This document shows positions 50,209 through 62,289 of a stretch of DNA of 64,000 nucleotides, in pieces (positions within the stretch are counted from its first letter, which is position 1; each line of letters opens with the position of its first letter). The stretch spans positions 53,769,644 through 53,833,643 of the forward strand of contig OX104113.1 of the NCBI GenBank assembly GCA_944474755.1, read 5' to 3'. The notes under the pieces were generated by a model, which made no database searches, had not been told where the DNA came from, and was given only the letters and a program-made list of their open reading frames with translations. The translations under genes were made by a program, and so were the position numbers. The stretch is from Limnoperna fortunei. Its lineage: Eukaryota > Mollusca > Bivalvia > Mytilida > Modiolidae.

Positions 50209-50917
50209 ATGGAACGCCAAATTAACATATATTCAATTAATTGTACCTATCTTCAAATAATTGAAGATATCTTCAATCATTTGAAGATATCTTCAAATAA
50301 ATTGAAGATATCTTCAATTCAATTGTACCTATCTTCAAATAATTAAAGATATCTTCATATCAATTGAACCTATCTTCAAATGAATTATACCTAGGTGCAA
50401 TTTAATTGCACCTAGGTATAATTCAATTGTACCTATCTTCAATTGAATTGAAGATATCTTTAATTCACTTGAAGATAGGTCTAATTCCAACATCTCCATA
50501 ATTCATTTGGAGATATCTCCAATTCATTTGAAGATATCTTCAATTCATTTGAAGATATCTTCAATTGAATTATACCTATCTTCAATTCAATTATAGATAT
50601 CTTCAATTCAATTATACAAATGAGTAAAATTCATTTGAAGATAGGTATAATTCAATTGAAGATAGGTTCAATTCGATTGAAGATAGGTTCAATTCAATTG
50701 AAGATAGGTTTAATTGAATTGAAGATAGGTACAATTGAATTGAAGATATCTTTAATTGTGCTGAATTGTACCTAGGTACAATTGAATTGTACCTAGGTAC
50801 AATTGAATTGAAGATATCTATAATTGAATTGAAGATAGGTATAATTCAATTGAAGATATCTTCAATTATTTGAAGATAGGTACAATTAATTGAATATATG
50901 TTAATTTGGCGTTCCAT
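50209..50917. mobile_element. 709-bp inverted-repeat element built from ~21-bp half-palindrome units
   Basis: The ends ATGGAACGCCAAATTAACAT and ATGTTAATTTGGCGTTCCAT are perfect inverted repeats, and the inversion continues inward for over 60 bases. Flanks CATAATCT (50201-50208) and AATAATCT (50918-50925) agree in seven of eight bases, which would fit a hAT-type 8-bp duplication. The interior is about 30 units of ~21 bp. Each unit joins a left half (GAAGAT or GTACCT) to a right half (ATCTTC or AGGTAC), with AATT-rich spacers such as AATTCAATT. There is no coding capacity. Confidence 0.85.
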
Positions 50918-51009
50918 AATAATCTGCCTTTTTATAAAAAGCAATATAAAACGGAGCATTTTAAACATAAATCAGAATCAGTTTGAACACCTGAAAAAGG
51001 TATCATACC

Positions 51010-51274
51010 CAGGGGCGGATACAGGATTTTCGAAAGGGGGGCGTAAAAAGGGGATATCGGAAAAGGAAGGCCACGAACAAGGTTTTTTGTGATCAGTAAC
51101 CTTTATTTGGTACAGTATATTCAACAGAGATATCATAATAAACGAATTAGTCCCGTTAATGCATTACTTTATGGCGGGGATTACATTTTTGCCCTCCCTG
51201 TTCTCTTTGTTTTTCCTTTCCGTTTATTAAAGGCGTACGCCCCTACGCCCCCCACCCCCCTGGATCCGCCACTG
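51010..51274. mobile_element. Short inverted-repeat element, CAGGGGCGGAT type
   Basis: Starts CAGGGGCGGATACAGGA and ends CCTGGATCCGCCACTG. ATACC is repeated on both sides (51005-51009, 51275-51279). It is 265 bp long with G-rich and C-rich subterminal stretches. CAGGGGCGGATCCAGG-type ends are common among animal MITEs; the superfamily is not decided by a 5-bp repeat. Confidence 0.7.
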
Positions 51275-51461
51275 ATACCATGCATTAAATTGCAAAATTA
51301 TTAACAATTTTTCATAATCAATCTAACAAATTATTGGTTAGCATCAAAATACAATTATACAGTCCATGTTAAAGTTCTTATAACACATACGTGTTAATAA
51401 TTATTGAATGTCCATATTAATAATTTATAACCACGAAGGCATGCAACTCCATCTAGTTGTA

Positions 51462-51691
51462 GGCCTTAACCGCCACAATATCATGGCGTCTAGTTTTTAT
51501 TGGGGCAGGAAGACGGAGTACCCGAAGAAAACCCCCGACCTTGCGGTAGGAAAACTGGCAATCCTTGTCAATTAAGATTGGAGTTGAGTACACCCTGCCT
51601 GCAGTGAGAATCGAACCCGCAATCTCAGTGTCGACAGACCACGTGATCAATAGTAGACGAACTACCCTGACCAATCGGCCACCGAGGCCCC
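51462..51691 (-). repeat. Family 1 SINE, tail truncated
   Basis: The minus strand reads GGGGCCTCGGTGGCCGAT, the B box GGGTTCGATTCTC, then the body with CCGCAAGGTCGGGGGTTTTC as in the copy at 16953. The CAAA tail is absent. Confidence 0.85.
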
Positions 51692-52435
51692 TCAGTTATC
51701 TTTTGGTTTGACGCAACTGACGTGTGATCTTGGAACTGCCAAGATGTTCATAACATAGAATATAAAAATGTATTGACCGGCGAGCTCTGTTTACAGGTTT
51801 GGGACAAACATTATATTTGTAACAAAGTATCTCATATATATGTCGATAACAGTTTTACTATATATAGATGTTTCAGCCAAAGGCCAAAAGCTACGGTTAG
51901 GCACTCGTTATGTCCTTTGGCTATATGTATAGCAGCGGAACCATCGCTCTTAAGGTCCTCTTTTATTTGGCGGAACCTGGTATAAGGTATAATAATAAGA
52001 GACAAAAAATTAATCTTTTCCCAATCACATTTCACGTGCACAGGAACCCTTAAACATAACACCCTTTTGCATTGTCGTTCTATTCATTTTGAACGCAATA
52101 ATTTTTGTTTGCGTGCGAGTTTATGGAATCTTATTTTTGGGCTCACGAAAAAATGTTTTACAAAACATGTTATCATGTTCGACCAGTTGTTTATTATCTA
52201 ATCAAGTTCTTATTTATATTAACGATATTTTAGAAAACATTTCATTTAACGTTTAATGAATCCTAATGACCCACTGCTGTTTTGCATACGGGGGAGCAAG
52301 TGAAAGATTCAATAGATTGATGCAAAATTTATGTCAAAAACAAAATCAGGTTAAAAATGTTTTAGACAAACGAACTGAATACGTATTGATCGATATATCA
52401 AGTTATGACGGCAAACTTGTTTGGAAGTTTTGTTT

Positions 52436-52514
52436 TGTTTGTTTGTTTGTTTTGTTTTTTTTTTGTGTTTTTTTTTTTTTTTTTTTGTTTTGTTTTTTTT
52501 TTTTTGTTTTTTCA
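52436..52514. repeat. T-rich low-complexity tract
   Basis: Almost pure T with scattered G (TTTG units). The Phe- and Lys-rich frames over it are not genes. Confidence 0.9.
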
Positions 52515-52859
52515 GCAGTATATCATGACTTAGATTCTTTTGCACGTAACCTTCAGCAGAACAACTGGATAATCTTTGTCTTGTCAATGAAGGTTGAAGT
52601 CGAAAAAAAACTGTCCACATTAAATTAACGATTGAACTCAAAACCTCCGTGTTGACACGATTTGATTAACAGAAGATTTGATCAACTATATGTACATTAA
52701 AATCTCGGCCAACAATGTCCCATGGTAAAATTACTGTAGTTAGTACAAAAGATGTAACACTTTAGCAGGCTTTTTTGGGAGCAATCTCAAATTTTTAAAA
52801 ACGTTTTAATTGTGTTTGATACGTTCGCAGAAGCTTGTACTTCTTAAAATTATTGCACT

Positions 52860-53560
52860 CTTCATGCTTAATTATGATAGTATATCTTTATTTGCAATAT
52901 ACAGCAAATACAATACAATAGACATGTATACAAAACATAAAACCAAGATACACAATATGCATTAATAACAACACACCAGACTTCTGTCAAAAAGGAAATA
53001 ATAAGAAAGAAACCGACATAAAAACAAAAGCCGGAAGTCAAGTAACAATTACAAATCCACACTCAGACAAACATATATAACGAAACAAAACCAAAAACAA
53101 TAACAGAATGTAGTTGTGAACTGAAAACGCAATACGCCGGTGCTGCAATGTTGCTAATAATGACAGGAAATTGTCTATTGGTAAGCTGTCACGTTTGTAG
53201 TGTATGGTTTATAGTTTTCCAAGTCTATTTCCAGAAGAAGTACTGGGCAAGACGCCGACCGAAGCTTTAGTGTATCAGTGTTTTAAGCCCGCAATGGTAG
53301 ATTAAATGCAAATGGTGACCCAATTTAGCATTTTTCAGTTGACAAGACATCATTTATATAGCGGAGTGTAAAATACAATGGTCTATGTCAGTGTCTTTGT
53401 TTCTTTAGTAGGCCTTCAATGAACTTAGCCTCATAAATGTGCATAAACAGTTTGCAGAGGAGAGGAGAAAAATAAGTATTCATTTTAATACCCAAGTATG
53501 ATAAAAACCGCGTCCTTCAAACATAATAAGCATGTTGAAAAAAAAAAGTAAAATATTTGA
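52860..53560 (-). pseudogene. Second decayed reverse-transcriptase fragment
   Basis: The minus strand contains FTLRYINDVLST and LLLEIDLEN, matching the remnant at 4440-5330, with many stops and frameshifts. The 3' end has AATAAAG shortly after the last similarity. Not functional. Confidence 0.6.
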
Positions 53561-54312
53561 CAGATTTTATCTTAAGTGGTTTTTCTAATTTATAGTCATC
53601 GATGACGAAGTAACTTTTGTCTAGTATTTATATCGCCTCTTTCCTCATTTCTTTTCAATAAGTATACGTTTGGTGATCCTTTAAGTCTAGTTTTAAGCTG
53701 TGTATAATGGATAGTCGTGTAGACGGTGTTTAAAAAGCATTTTATGCATATTCTAAGATTATGATCCACAATCAAAGAGCATGATCATAGATAGATCATT
53801 TAAACCTATAGTCAGATTTATCAGTAAAACTTATTGGAAAGTAGCTAGACCAGTTACATCGTGGATTCACAAAATAACTTAAGGGGGATCCGGTGGCATG
53901 CCCCTCCCCCGAAAATTTAAATAAAAAAAACAATGGTTCAATTTTGTGCATTTTGGAGGGTTCTAAGATGTTTTATTTAGTACTGAAAATGGACAGTTTA
54001 TTGATTGCAGGGATAAATAGCTTTTTGTGTCACAATCATGTGGATTCAACCGTGTACTCGCGAATAAGAGGGTAAGCGCCTGGTTACCTACCTACAACGG
54101 ATTCTATTCGCGAACGTAAAAACACGTCGCCTTCAAATTCAAATTCATCACACCTATCGAGGTCATTATGTTATTTCATTACAAAAATTATTTTTTGGAA
54201 GGTTAAGTACCACATCTTTAGAATATAGATTTGCATAATTGTAATGCAAAAAGCAGCTTAAAAATTAAAAAATTATCGCAACGCAGAGACAGTACGGACA
54301 CGTCTGATACGA

Positions 54313-54523
54313 TGCTTTATGACCGATATTTGCTTTTTGTCCGACGTCGCTTTTTGTCCGATAATTTTGCTTTTTGTCCGAACTTTTGCTTTTTGTCCGC
54401 CAACCTTTTATCCGATTAGCTTTTCGTCCGATATTTTTGCTTTTTGTCCGATTTTTTGCCTTTTGTCCGAAATTTTGTATCCGATTAGCTTTTTGCCCGA
54501 TTGCTTTGCTTTTTGTCCGATAT
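54313..54523. repeat. Irregular repeat of GCTTTTTGTCCGAT, ~12 copies
   Basis: The 14-base motif recurs about every 14-20 bases with T-rich spacers; variants include CTTTTATCCGATTA, GCTTTTCGTCCGAT and GCTTTTTGCCCGAT. All three plus frames stay partly open over it, but they only mirror the repeat. Confidence 0.85.
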
Positions 54524-54954
54524 CAGTTGTATTTGGTGACCATATATTTTTGTTCACTTATTGCGTTTGACTGTTATAATACTCTTCAAAAGTAATGTCC
54601 ATTCTTTTTTAAGCTAACCAGGTGGTATCTGGGAATAAAGTAATCATTCAGTTTTTGCTTTGGTAATCATTAATCATTTTCTGAATATTACGTCATTTAA
54701 CAAATCTTTAAAAAGTGGTAATCGAGTAATCAAGAAGGAGGTGTTTAAATTCAAGTAATCACTAAAAATGACCCTAGTAATCAAGTAATCACCTTAAAAT
54801 GCACCAGTAATCAAGAAACAAATGACGAGGCTCATCAATAACTCTTATTTTCAAAATTCTAACTCGTAAATGGCTAACTAGTTCCCTGCCACAAAATTTG
54901 GCTGTCTCATTATAGTTGTCCGTCTGTAACCAATTCTTGTCGGGCTGTTACTAT

Positions 54955-55224
54955 ACGTGCGGCTGGAGTTTGGGAAAACCCACCCATTCCTGTACCTGCA
55001 ATTTTATTGTATAAACATTACTTAAATTGAATAAATGACTGTCAGTATGCTTAGATAATCAAGGAAGACTTACACCAGTATCAATTCTGTGGAAATGTAC
55101 CTATGCAAATACAATATTCTCATTTTTAATTTTCTACCCAAAAATATACTTAATATTACCTACAAAAGTATACCTAATCATATACCTTTAGACCCGAAAA
55201 AGTAGACCCATTCCAGCCGCACGT
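54955..55224. mobile_element. Short inverted-repeat element (270 bp)
   Basis: ACGTGCGGCTGGA at the left and TCCAGCCGCACGT at the right are perfect 13-base inverted ends. The next bases (AAAACCCACCCATTCC and AGTAGACCCATTCC) are a direct repeat. No target duplication is obvious. Confidence 0.6.
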
Positions 55225-55249
55225 CTGTACATACCAATATATAGGATGT

Positions 55250-56560
55250 TCTGGATCAGATTTGAATCAAATTCAGTACGTTATCGATCATGATCTTACT
55301 GTGTTGAATCAGTGGTCCAGAACATGGCTTATGAGTTTCAATCCCAATAAAACAGAAATTAATGATTTCCAGCACGGAAACTCCCGACCTTCACTTTTCC
55401 CTGAATAATCAAAATATTCCTATTGTAAAAAACCATAAACATTTAGGTATTACTCTAACCAACGACGGCAAATGGAATTAGCATATCGAAAATTTAATTA
55501 ATAGCGCTTCCAAGCATATCAATGTAATGAGAATGTTGAAATACAAGATCTCTAGGTGTACTTTAGAAAAATTGTACTTAGTATATATCCGCCCTATTTA
55601 GGAGTATGCCTGTGAACTATGGGATAACTGTGGCGCTAGTTATACTAACAAGTTAGAAAACATTCAGCTTGACGCTGCGAGAATTGTAACGGGATTGCAT
55701 ATTTTTACAAAACTTGAACATCTTTATCGCGAAACCGGGTGGGAAACTCTAAAACATAGAAGGGAAAGAAGAAAACTACAAGTCTTTTATTCAATGGTTC
55801 ATGAAAAAGCACCGCCATTTCTAAATACATTAGTTCCGCCTACAGTTCAGAGCACCACTAGTTATCCCCTACGAAACGGAAATGACTTAATTCAACCATT
55901 TTGTAGGCTTTCGTTAACTATGGGATCATTTGTGCCATCTTCTGTAAACCTTTGGAATAAATTAAACTTAGCTACTAGACAAATAGATACCGTCTCAAAA
56001 TTTAAAAATTACCTTAAACAAAAAGATAAAATTATAGTACCTTCAATATATAGCTTTAGTACTAGAAAATTAAATATTATCCTGATCCAATTGCGTTGTG
56101 GCGCATCTTTTTTAAACTGTGATCTTCATAATGTAAATATTGTAAGCAGCCCATCATATCATTGCGGCTTACCATTTCTTTTTTGAATGTCCTAAATATG
56201 ATGCACCAAGAAGAGACTTGTTGGAAAAGTTAAACACTCTACTCCCTATTGAACTATTAAACTTAAAACTTCTCCTGAACGGAAATGAAAGTTTATCTGA
56301 AGACAAAAATCAAATGGTTGTTACATATGTTCACGAATTTATTAAAAAATCTAAGAGATTCCTCGTCGTGTAGAGATGACCATAAATACTGCATACACAC
56401 ACAACAAACGATGAATTATGTTGTACCTGTAAATATATATTCACGGTTCTTATATATATTGTTTTCTAGCATTATTATATGTTTACACTTCATTGGGAAA
56501 AGACTTCATAAGTACGAAGTACTTATGTCTAATCCCCTTTTGTAGTATTTTCTACAAATA
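55250..56560 (+). pseudogene. 3' end of a LINE ORF2 (CR1/Jockey-like), decayed
   Basis: In pieces from three frames: VLNQWSRTWLMSFNPNKTEI, HKHLGITLTNDGKWN, LEKLYLVYIRPI, EYACELWDNCGASYTNKLEN, then HLYRETGWETLKHRRERRKL and on to LWNKLNLATRQIDTVSKFKN, and a last part FFECPKYDAPRRDLLEKLN. These are the thumb and C-terminal parts of a non-LTR reverse transcriptase. At least one stop at the conserved WNxHI site, one in RPI-EYA and two frameshifts are seen. The longest intact piece is 55695-56186. An AATAAA lies near 56560. Confidence 0.8.
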
Positions 56561-56982
56561 AAATATGTTTAAACTAAGACCACCCCCCAGGAACATTTTG
56601 TCTTTTTCATGTTAAATGTTATATGTTCAGCAGGGGATCATTGTTTGACATTTTTGGATCGGATTTGAGTAGTATGCATGATATTTTGTTCAAGCAAGCA
56701 GCGCCCTTGAGTGACATTAAAGGCTGCTGTCTATTTCCCATTTTGGAGTTTGTAATTTCATTGTTTATGTGGGTTAAGTCTCGTACATTTTCTTCCATAC
56801 TCCTATTTGTTAACATTATCTATAATACATCACATAATCATACATGTACGCTTGGTGACAATTAAGGCTGCTGGCTCTTTTCCGTTGAGTTGTACCAGAA
56901 TCTTCTTTTTGCAGTCCTTGTGATAAAGGCAATATACGATGAATGCTAAATGATAGGGATCAAATTAAAGACAATACAATTG

Positions 56983-59250
56983 TAACAACCCGTTTGCAAT
57001 AAAATTTTAAAAGATGTACAAATTGTTTGTTATGATGTTGTTAGTTTTCTATGCTCAAGTACAAATATAGCGATATACTATTATAAGTATACATCCTTTT
57101 TTATCATAGTTTTCTACTTTAGCAGTTTATGTTGCAATAAGAACGCATTTTGCAATAACTCGTTTTGCAATAAAAATGTCAAACATGTACAAATCGTTCT
57201 TCATGATGTTGTGAATATTTTGAGGATTATCTATACACAAGTACAACGATATACTATTATAAATATATATTATGTTTCATTTTTATAGCTCACCTGACCT
57301 AAAGTTTGAGTTGTTGGTGCTGATCAAATATTAACATAGCTGCCAGAGCCTTAAATGCGTTCTGATTGGCTAAATTTCAAAAATCTTCTCCTCATCAACC
57401 GCTTCTCAGATTGATTTGCAATATTGCAGAAATGTAACTCAGATGGTCTTCTACAAAGGTTGAGTTTTTAGTGCCAATCCAAAATCCAAGATGGCCGCCA
57501 TCGCAGGACATAGTTTAACATAGGACCCTATGGGAAAAACAAACAATCAACTTTCTTTTCAGAAACTGTTCCACACAATGAAGCCAAATAATAAAGAAAT
57601 GAAGGTTGGATAATTATCTTAATAATTTGTGTTTTTCGAGACAAATGCAAATTGAACATGGCTTCAGGGCCAATAAATCGTTCTGATTGGCTGAATCAAA
57701 ATTCTACTTCTCATAAACCATTTGGCTGATTGATTTGAAATACCGCAGATATGTACCTTAGATGGTCCTCTACAAAGTTTGAGTTCTTAGTGCCGATCCA
57801 AAATCCAAGATGGCCACCATCGCAGGACTTTGTTTAACATATAACCCTATGGGTAAAACATACAAACAACTTCTTTCTGGAAACAGTTCCACACAATGAA
57901 GCCAAAGAAATGCAGAAATGAAGGTTGGATTGTTATCTAAATATTTTGATTTTTTCGAGACAATTGCAAATTCAACATCGCTTCCAGGGCCACTAATGCG
58001 TTCTGATTGGATGAATTTCAAAATTCTTCTTCTCATTAACCGTTTGGCAGATTGATTTGAAATATTGCAGATATGTACCTTAGATGGTCCTCTACAAAGT
58101 TTGAGATTTAAGTGCAGATCCAAAATCCTAGATGGCCGCCATTGCAGAACTTAGTATAACATATGACCCTATGGGAAAAACAAACAAACAACTTCTTCTC
58201 AGAAACTGTTCCACATAATCAGGCCAAAATATAAAGAAATTATGGTTTGATATTTATCTTATTATTTGAGTTTTTCGAGCCAATTGAAAATTAAACATGG
58301 CTTCTATGGCCACTAATGGGTTCTGATTGGCTGAAATTTCAAAAATCTTCTTTTTACAAACCGCATGCAGATTGATTTGAAACATGGCAACATTCATAGA
58401 AACAGCATCATCGTGTAAATCTTTAGCATTTAATATCAAAATTAATAGAAAAGTAATGTCTCTTAAAATTTATTAGTAAGTCAGGTGAGCGATATAGGCT
58501 CTTAAGAGCCTCTAGTTTTTTCAGCATTAGAAGTTTATTGCCAAACGGGTTGGAGTAGTCAACCTGTTTTGCAATAAGAACGCATTTTACAATAAAATTG
58601 TCAAACATGTACAAATCGGTCTTTATGATGTGGATAGTTTGTGGATTATCTATTCAAGTACAAATAAAACGATATACTATTATAAGTATATATTATGTTT
58701 CATTATATTTTTTTCAACATCAGAAGTTTATTGCCAAACCGGTTGGAGTAGTCAATAAGAACGCATTTTGCAATAAAATTGTCAAACATGTTTAAATCAT
58801 TCTTTATGATGGATATATTGTGGATTATCTATCCACAAGTACAAATATAACGATGTACTATTATAGGTCTATATCCTCCGTTTCATCATATTTTTCGACA
58901 TCAGAAATTTATTGCCAAACGGGTTGGAGTAGTCAATTCGTTTTGCAATAAGAACGCATTTTGCAATAACCCTTTTTAAAAATAAAACTTGTCAAACATT
59001 TACAAATCGTACATTATTATGTTGTGGATTATCTATCCACAAGTACAAATATAACGATATACTATTATAAGTATATATTATGTTTCATCATATTTTTTTC
59101 AACATCAGAAGTTTTTTGCCAAACGGATTGGAGTAGTCAACCCGTTCAATAACCCGTTTTGCAATAAAATTGTCAAATATATGCAAATCGTTCTTTATGA
59201 TGTTGTGGATTATCTATACACAAGTACTAATATAACGATGTACTATTATA
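56983..59250. repeat. ~200-bp tandem repeats with AACCCGTTTTGCAATAA borders
   Basis: Units start near CCAAACGGGTTGGAGTAGTC, continue with CGTTTTGCAATAAGAACGCA, TTGTCAAACATGTACAAATC, GTGGATTATCTATACACAAG and TATATTATGTTTCATCAT. Copies begin near 56990, 57130, 58545, 58735, 58920 and 59130. The run is split by an inserted element at about 57288-58512. Confidence 0.8.
57288..58512 (-). mobile_element. 1.2-kb element inserted in the 200-bp repeats
   Basis: The left end is AGCTCACCTGACC; the right end on the minus strand is AGAGGCTCTTAAGAGCCTAT followed by CGCTCACCTGACTT, so GCTCACCTGAC is inverted at both ends. Inside are four ~300-bp repeats (CAAGATGGCCGCCATCGCAG, ACCCTATGGGAAAAAC, GAAACTGTTCCACA). 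The host repeat resumes where it was broken (TATGTTTCAT before, TTTTTTCAGCATTAGAAGTT after). Confidence 0.75.
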
Positions 59251-59308
59251 ATATTATTTTCTGGGTGTTACTTTCTTTGTTTACATCCAGAATAAGAAAT
59301 AAACTAAA

Positions 59309-60535
59309 GGCTCACAGGAGCCTGTAATCGCTCACCTGGAACCCAAATGACTTCAACTATATTTAATTTTTTTAAATGAACAGTTTCAGTCTAGTTGTTA
59401 TAGCTTTTAAGTTACTGGGCAAAAACTAAACATTTCTTCAAAAATTTTAGTTAAGTAGAATAACTCCTGTAAGGTGCAATCAGACAATTTCTGAAAATTA
59501 AATGTCGAAATTCATAATTAAAGGATTATAACTCCTATAAAGAGTCATCTTGCAATTTTGGACTAAGCAATAATTTGTAGGACTTTTATTGCTGATCATT
59601 TGTGCAATTTACAGTTTCAATCTAGCTGCTATAGTTTTCAAGTTTAAGGACAAAAACTGAAAATTTCATCAAAAATTGCCATTGAAGGGCAATAACTCCT
59701 ATATTTCAGACTAATACAGTGAATTGTATGGCTTGTACTACTGATCATTTTTTGCCATTTACAGTTTTACTATAGCTATTATAGTTTTTAAGTTACGGGA
59801 CAAATAGGGAAAATTTCGTAAAAATTGTCATTTTAGGGCAATAACTCCTATAAGGAGTCATCTGACAATTTCAGACTATACAGTGAATTGTAGGGCTTGT
59901 ATTGCTGATCATTTTTGCTATTTACAGTTTTACTCTAGCTGTTATAGTCTTTAAGTTACGGGACAAATAGGTAAAATTTCATAAAAAATTGTCATTTAAG
60001 GGCAATAACTCATATAAGGCGTCATCTGACAATTTCAAACCAATTAAGTGAATTGTAGGGCTTTTTATGCTGATCATTTTTGCCATTTATAGTTTCACTC
60101 TACATCTTATAGTTTTCAAGTTATATTGTAAATACCAAACATTTTGTCAAAAATCGTCAATAAAGGGCAATAACTCATACAAGAAGCCAATACACAACTT
60201 CACACTTATAGCAACTATTGTAGACCTTAATGTGCTGAACAATTTGAAGTAACGGTTTTCTCTATAGCTATTATAATTTTTGAGATAATTATCAAAAACC
60301 TATGTTGACACCCATGTTCTATTTTTAGTAACAGTGGCCATCTTTGTCTGTTGATCAACACCCTGGGAACAAACTTGAAATTAGTAAACCCTAATAATGA
60401 TTGTGGCCAAGTTTAAAAAAAAATTGGCCCAGTGGTTTCAGAGGAGAAGATTTTTTAAAACGACGGACGACCGACGACGGACGACGGACGCAAGTGATAG
60501 CAAAAGCTCACCTGGACCTTCGGTCCAGGTGAGCT
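59309..60535 (+). mobile_element. 1.2-kb relative of the inserted element
   Basis: Begins AAAGGCTCACAGGAGCCTGT, then ATCGCTCACCTGGA, and ends in the hairpin AGCTCACCTGGACC-TTC-GGTCCAGGTGAGCT. The interior is about five ~165-bp repeats (GGGCAATAACTCCTATAAGG, TGCTGATCATTTTTGCCATT). No coding capacity. Confidence 0.7.
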
Positions 60536-60917
60536 AAAAAGAAAAAAGATAATTTAATACTTATTATTGAAAACTAAAAACAAACAAAACACAGACAAAA
60601 AACCCTTACCACGGTAACATTTAAAAAATATTTATTCAATATTTAATTCATTTATTATATTTATATTTTAAGTATATTTGTGCATTTGTCTGTAATTTTA
60701 TAAAGTTTATCTTTGAAGGTTTTTGCGTAAAACGTATGTACTTTATTAAATACGAGTCGGGCTTGATGGTATTTTGAACAAATTATCAAATTAGTGTTTT
60801 TGTTGACAAGTTTTAATTATACTCTACTTAATAAAAATAACGTCAACCAGCGATCGTGGTAGGTTGGTTAAGGCATGAACAGTGCTTTTGCCATAATGAG
60901 GGTGTTTGTCCAATGAT

Positions 60918-61145
60918 TCAATTGATCGACAAATAAATGTCACTCACTTTAGTCATATATGCTAGTGTTAATGATATAAATTTGTCACATTTAGTAATGT
61001 AAACAATTAGACACAGCAGCCCCGGGTGGCGGATAGGGGAGACCCTCTCGTTGGGGGTTGTCTGGTCATAATACGGAAAGCCTGGTCGCGGACCGTGGTA
61101 GGTGATGTGTTTGGAGAATGCCACGCTCCTTGAACGATAAAGACC
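60918..61145 (-). repeat. Dispersed repeat, copy 2 (unclassified)
   Basis: Relative of 15073-15300: TTATCGTTCAAGGAGCGTGG, then CCAGGCTTTCCGTATTATGA. The frame MAFSKHITYHGPRPGFPYYD is shared but short. Confidence 0.5.
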
Positions 61146-61789
61146 CCTTTTATAGATTTGAAAAAGAGTATGCTCATTGTAGCGCTACAAAAGGTTTAAT
61201 TCTCCGTCCCAACCCATACTCAATTTTTTGCAGTCAAACATTTTCCATCCCTTTTTCACATTGATTTATTTTTTATTTTTGGCTCTGAGGTCGTAACATC
61301 GCACGACCTCGCTGCAAGTGATGGAAATTGAGTCGTATTTTTTTAAGCAGCGCAGTTTCCAACTCTTTTCAGCCTACTCTTAAACCCTGTTACGAATGCT
61401 TCTGAAATTATACTTAGGTTTGGCCACCTTTTATAGTTAATTTACTTTATTGTATTGACGCTTTGCTGCTGATACATTTTGAACTGAGTTAGTCATTATG
61501 GCCAGTATAGTATATTAAAAAAAACAGTTACATTGTGCCTATATCTATAAGAAACACAAACAATAGCGAAGTCATTGAAAGGCCATTCCTGTTCTGATTG
61601 ATTGATTGATTGATTAATGGTGTTTAACGCCCCATTCCTGTTCTGTACCGTAGGTCTACACATGTTAAAAGTAAGTAGTATACGAGAATATGATAAATGA
61701 AGCGATTTTTTTCCTGTTACTTATCTTCCCTTTTAAGATGATCAAATTCTATCCAATATTTCCGTATTTAGTGTAATCCTTCAGATTTT

Positions 61790-61813
61790 TACCGTCTCCC
61801 ATGGGAGACGGTA
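61790..61813. repeat. Perfect 24-bp palindrome
   Basis: TACCGTCTCCCA and its exact complement with no spacer, centred on CCATGG. Probably a transposon terminus or a joined pair of ends. Confidence 0.85.
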
Positions 61814-61992
61814 TACATAGTCAAATGACGATCAGTCTTCGGAGTAAATAACTCTCTGTTACTTGATTGGGTGGTTAACCATATCTATAAATATTTTTCT
61901 CATTTCATTGGTTTACGTCAGGATCGCACTAGTATGTGTACTGAAATTTCGATATATTCTCAGGTCGAATCGGGGTTGTAATCAGTATTTTA

Positions 61993-62280
61993 GTGTAGTA
62001 ATGTAACGTTCCACATATTGACTTCTATTTCATTCAATGCATTGGTCAGTGAACAATTAAAAGGTAAACATTGTACCAAAATCTCCCTACTTTATAAAGC
62101 TGTTTTGGAAAAAAATATATGTTCTATATCATTATTTTCGTTAACCAGCATTTTATTGTAGTAATGTTACGTTCCACATATTGACTTCTATTTCATTCAA
62201 TGCATTGGTCAGTGAACAATTAAAAGGTAAACATTGTACCAAAATCTCCCTACTTTTTAAAGCTGTTTGGGTTAGGAAAA
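61993..62280. repeat. Tandem duplication of ~162 bp
   Basis: TTCCACATATTGACTTCTAT to ACCAAAATCTCCCTACTTT occurs at about 62009 and again at about 62171 with few changes. Confidence 0.85.
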
Positions 62281-62289
62281 CATTATATG

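Noticed and set aside
52266..52641. Frames of 96-120 codons with Phe or Lys runs
   Set aside because: They cross a T-rich tract; no start context, splice partner or similarity.
54319..54595. Two overlapping frames rich in FCPI/LLFVR
   Set aside because: They are translations of the GCTTTTTGTCCGAT repeat in different frames.
55695..56186. A 163-aa host gene
   Set aside because: It is the longest open piece of a decayed LINE reverse transcriptase; homologous parts continue in other frames on both sides.
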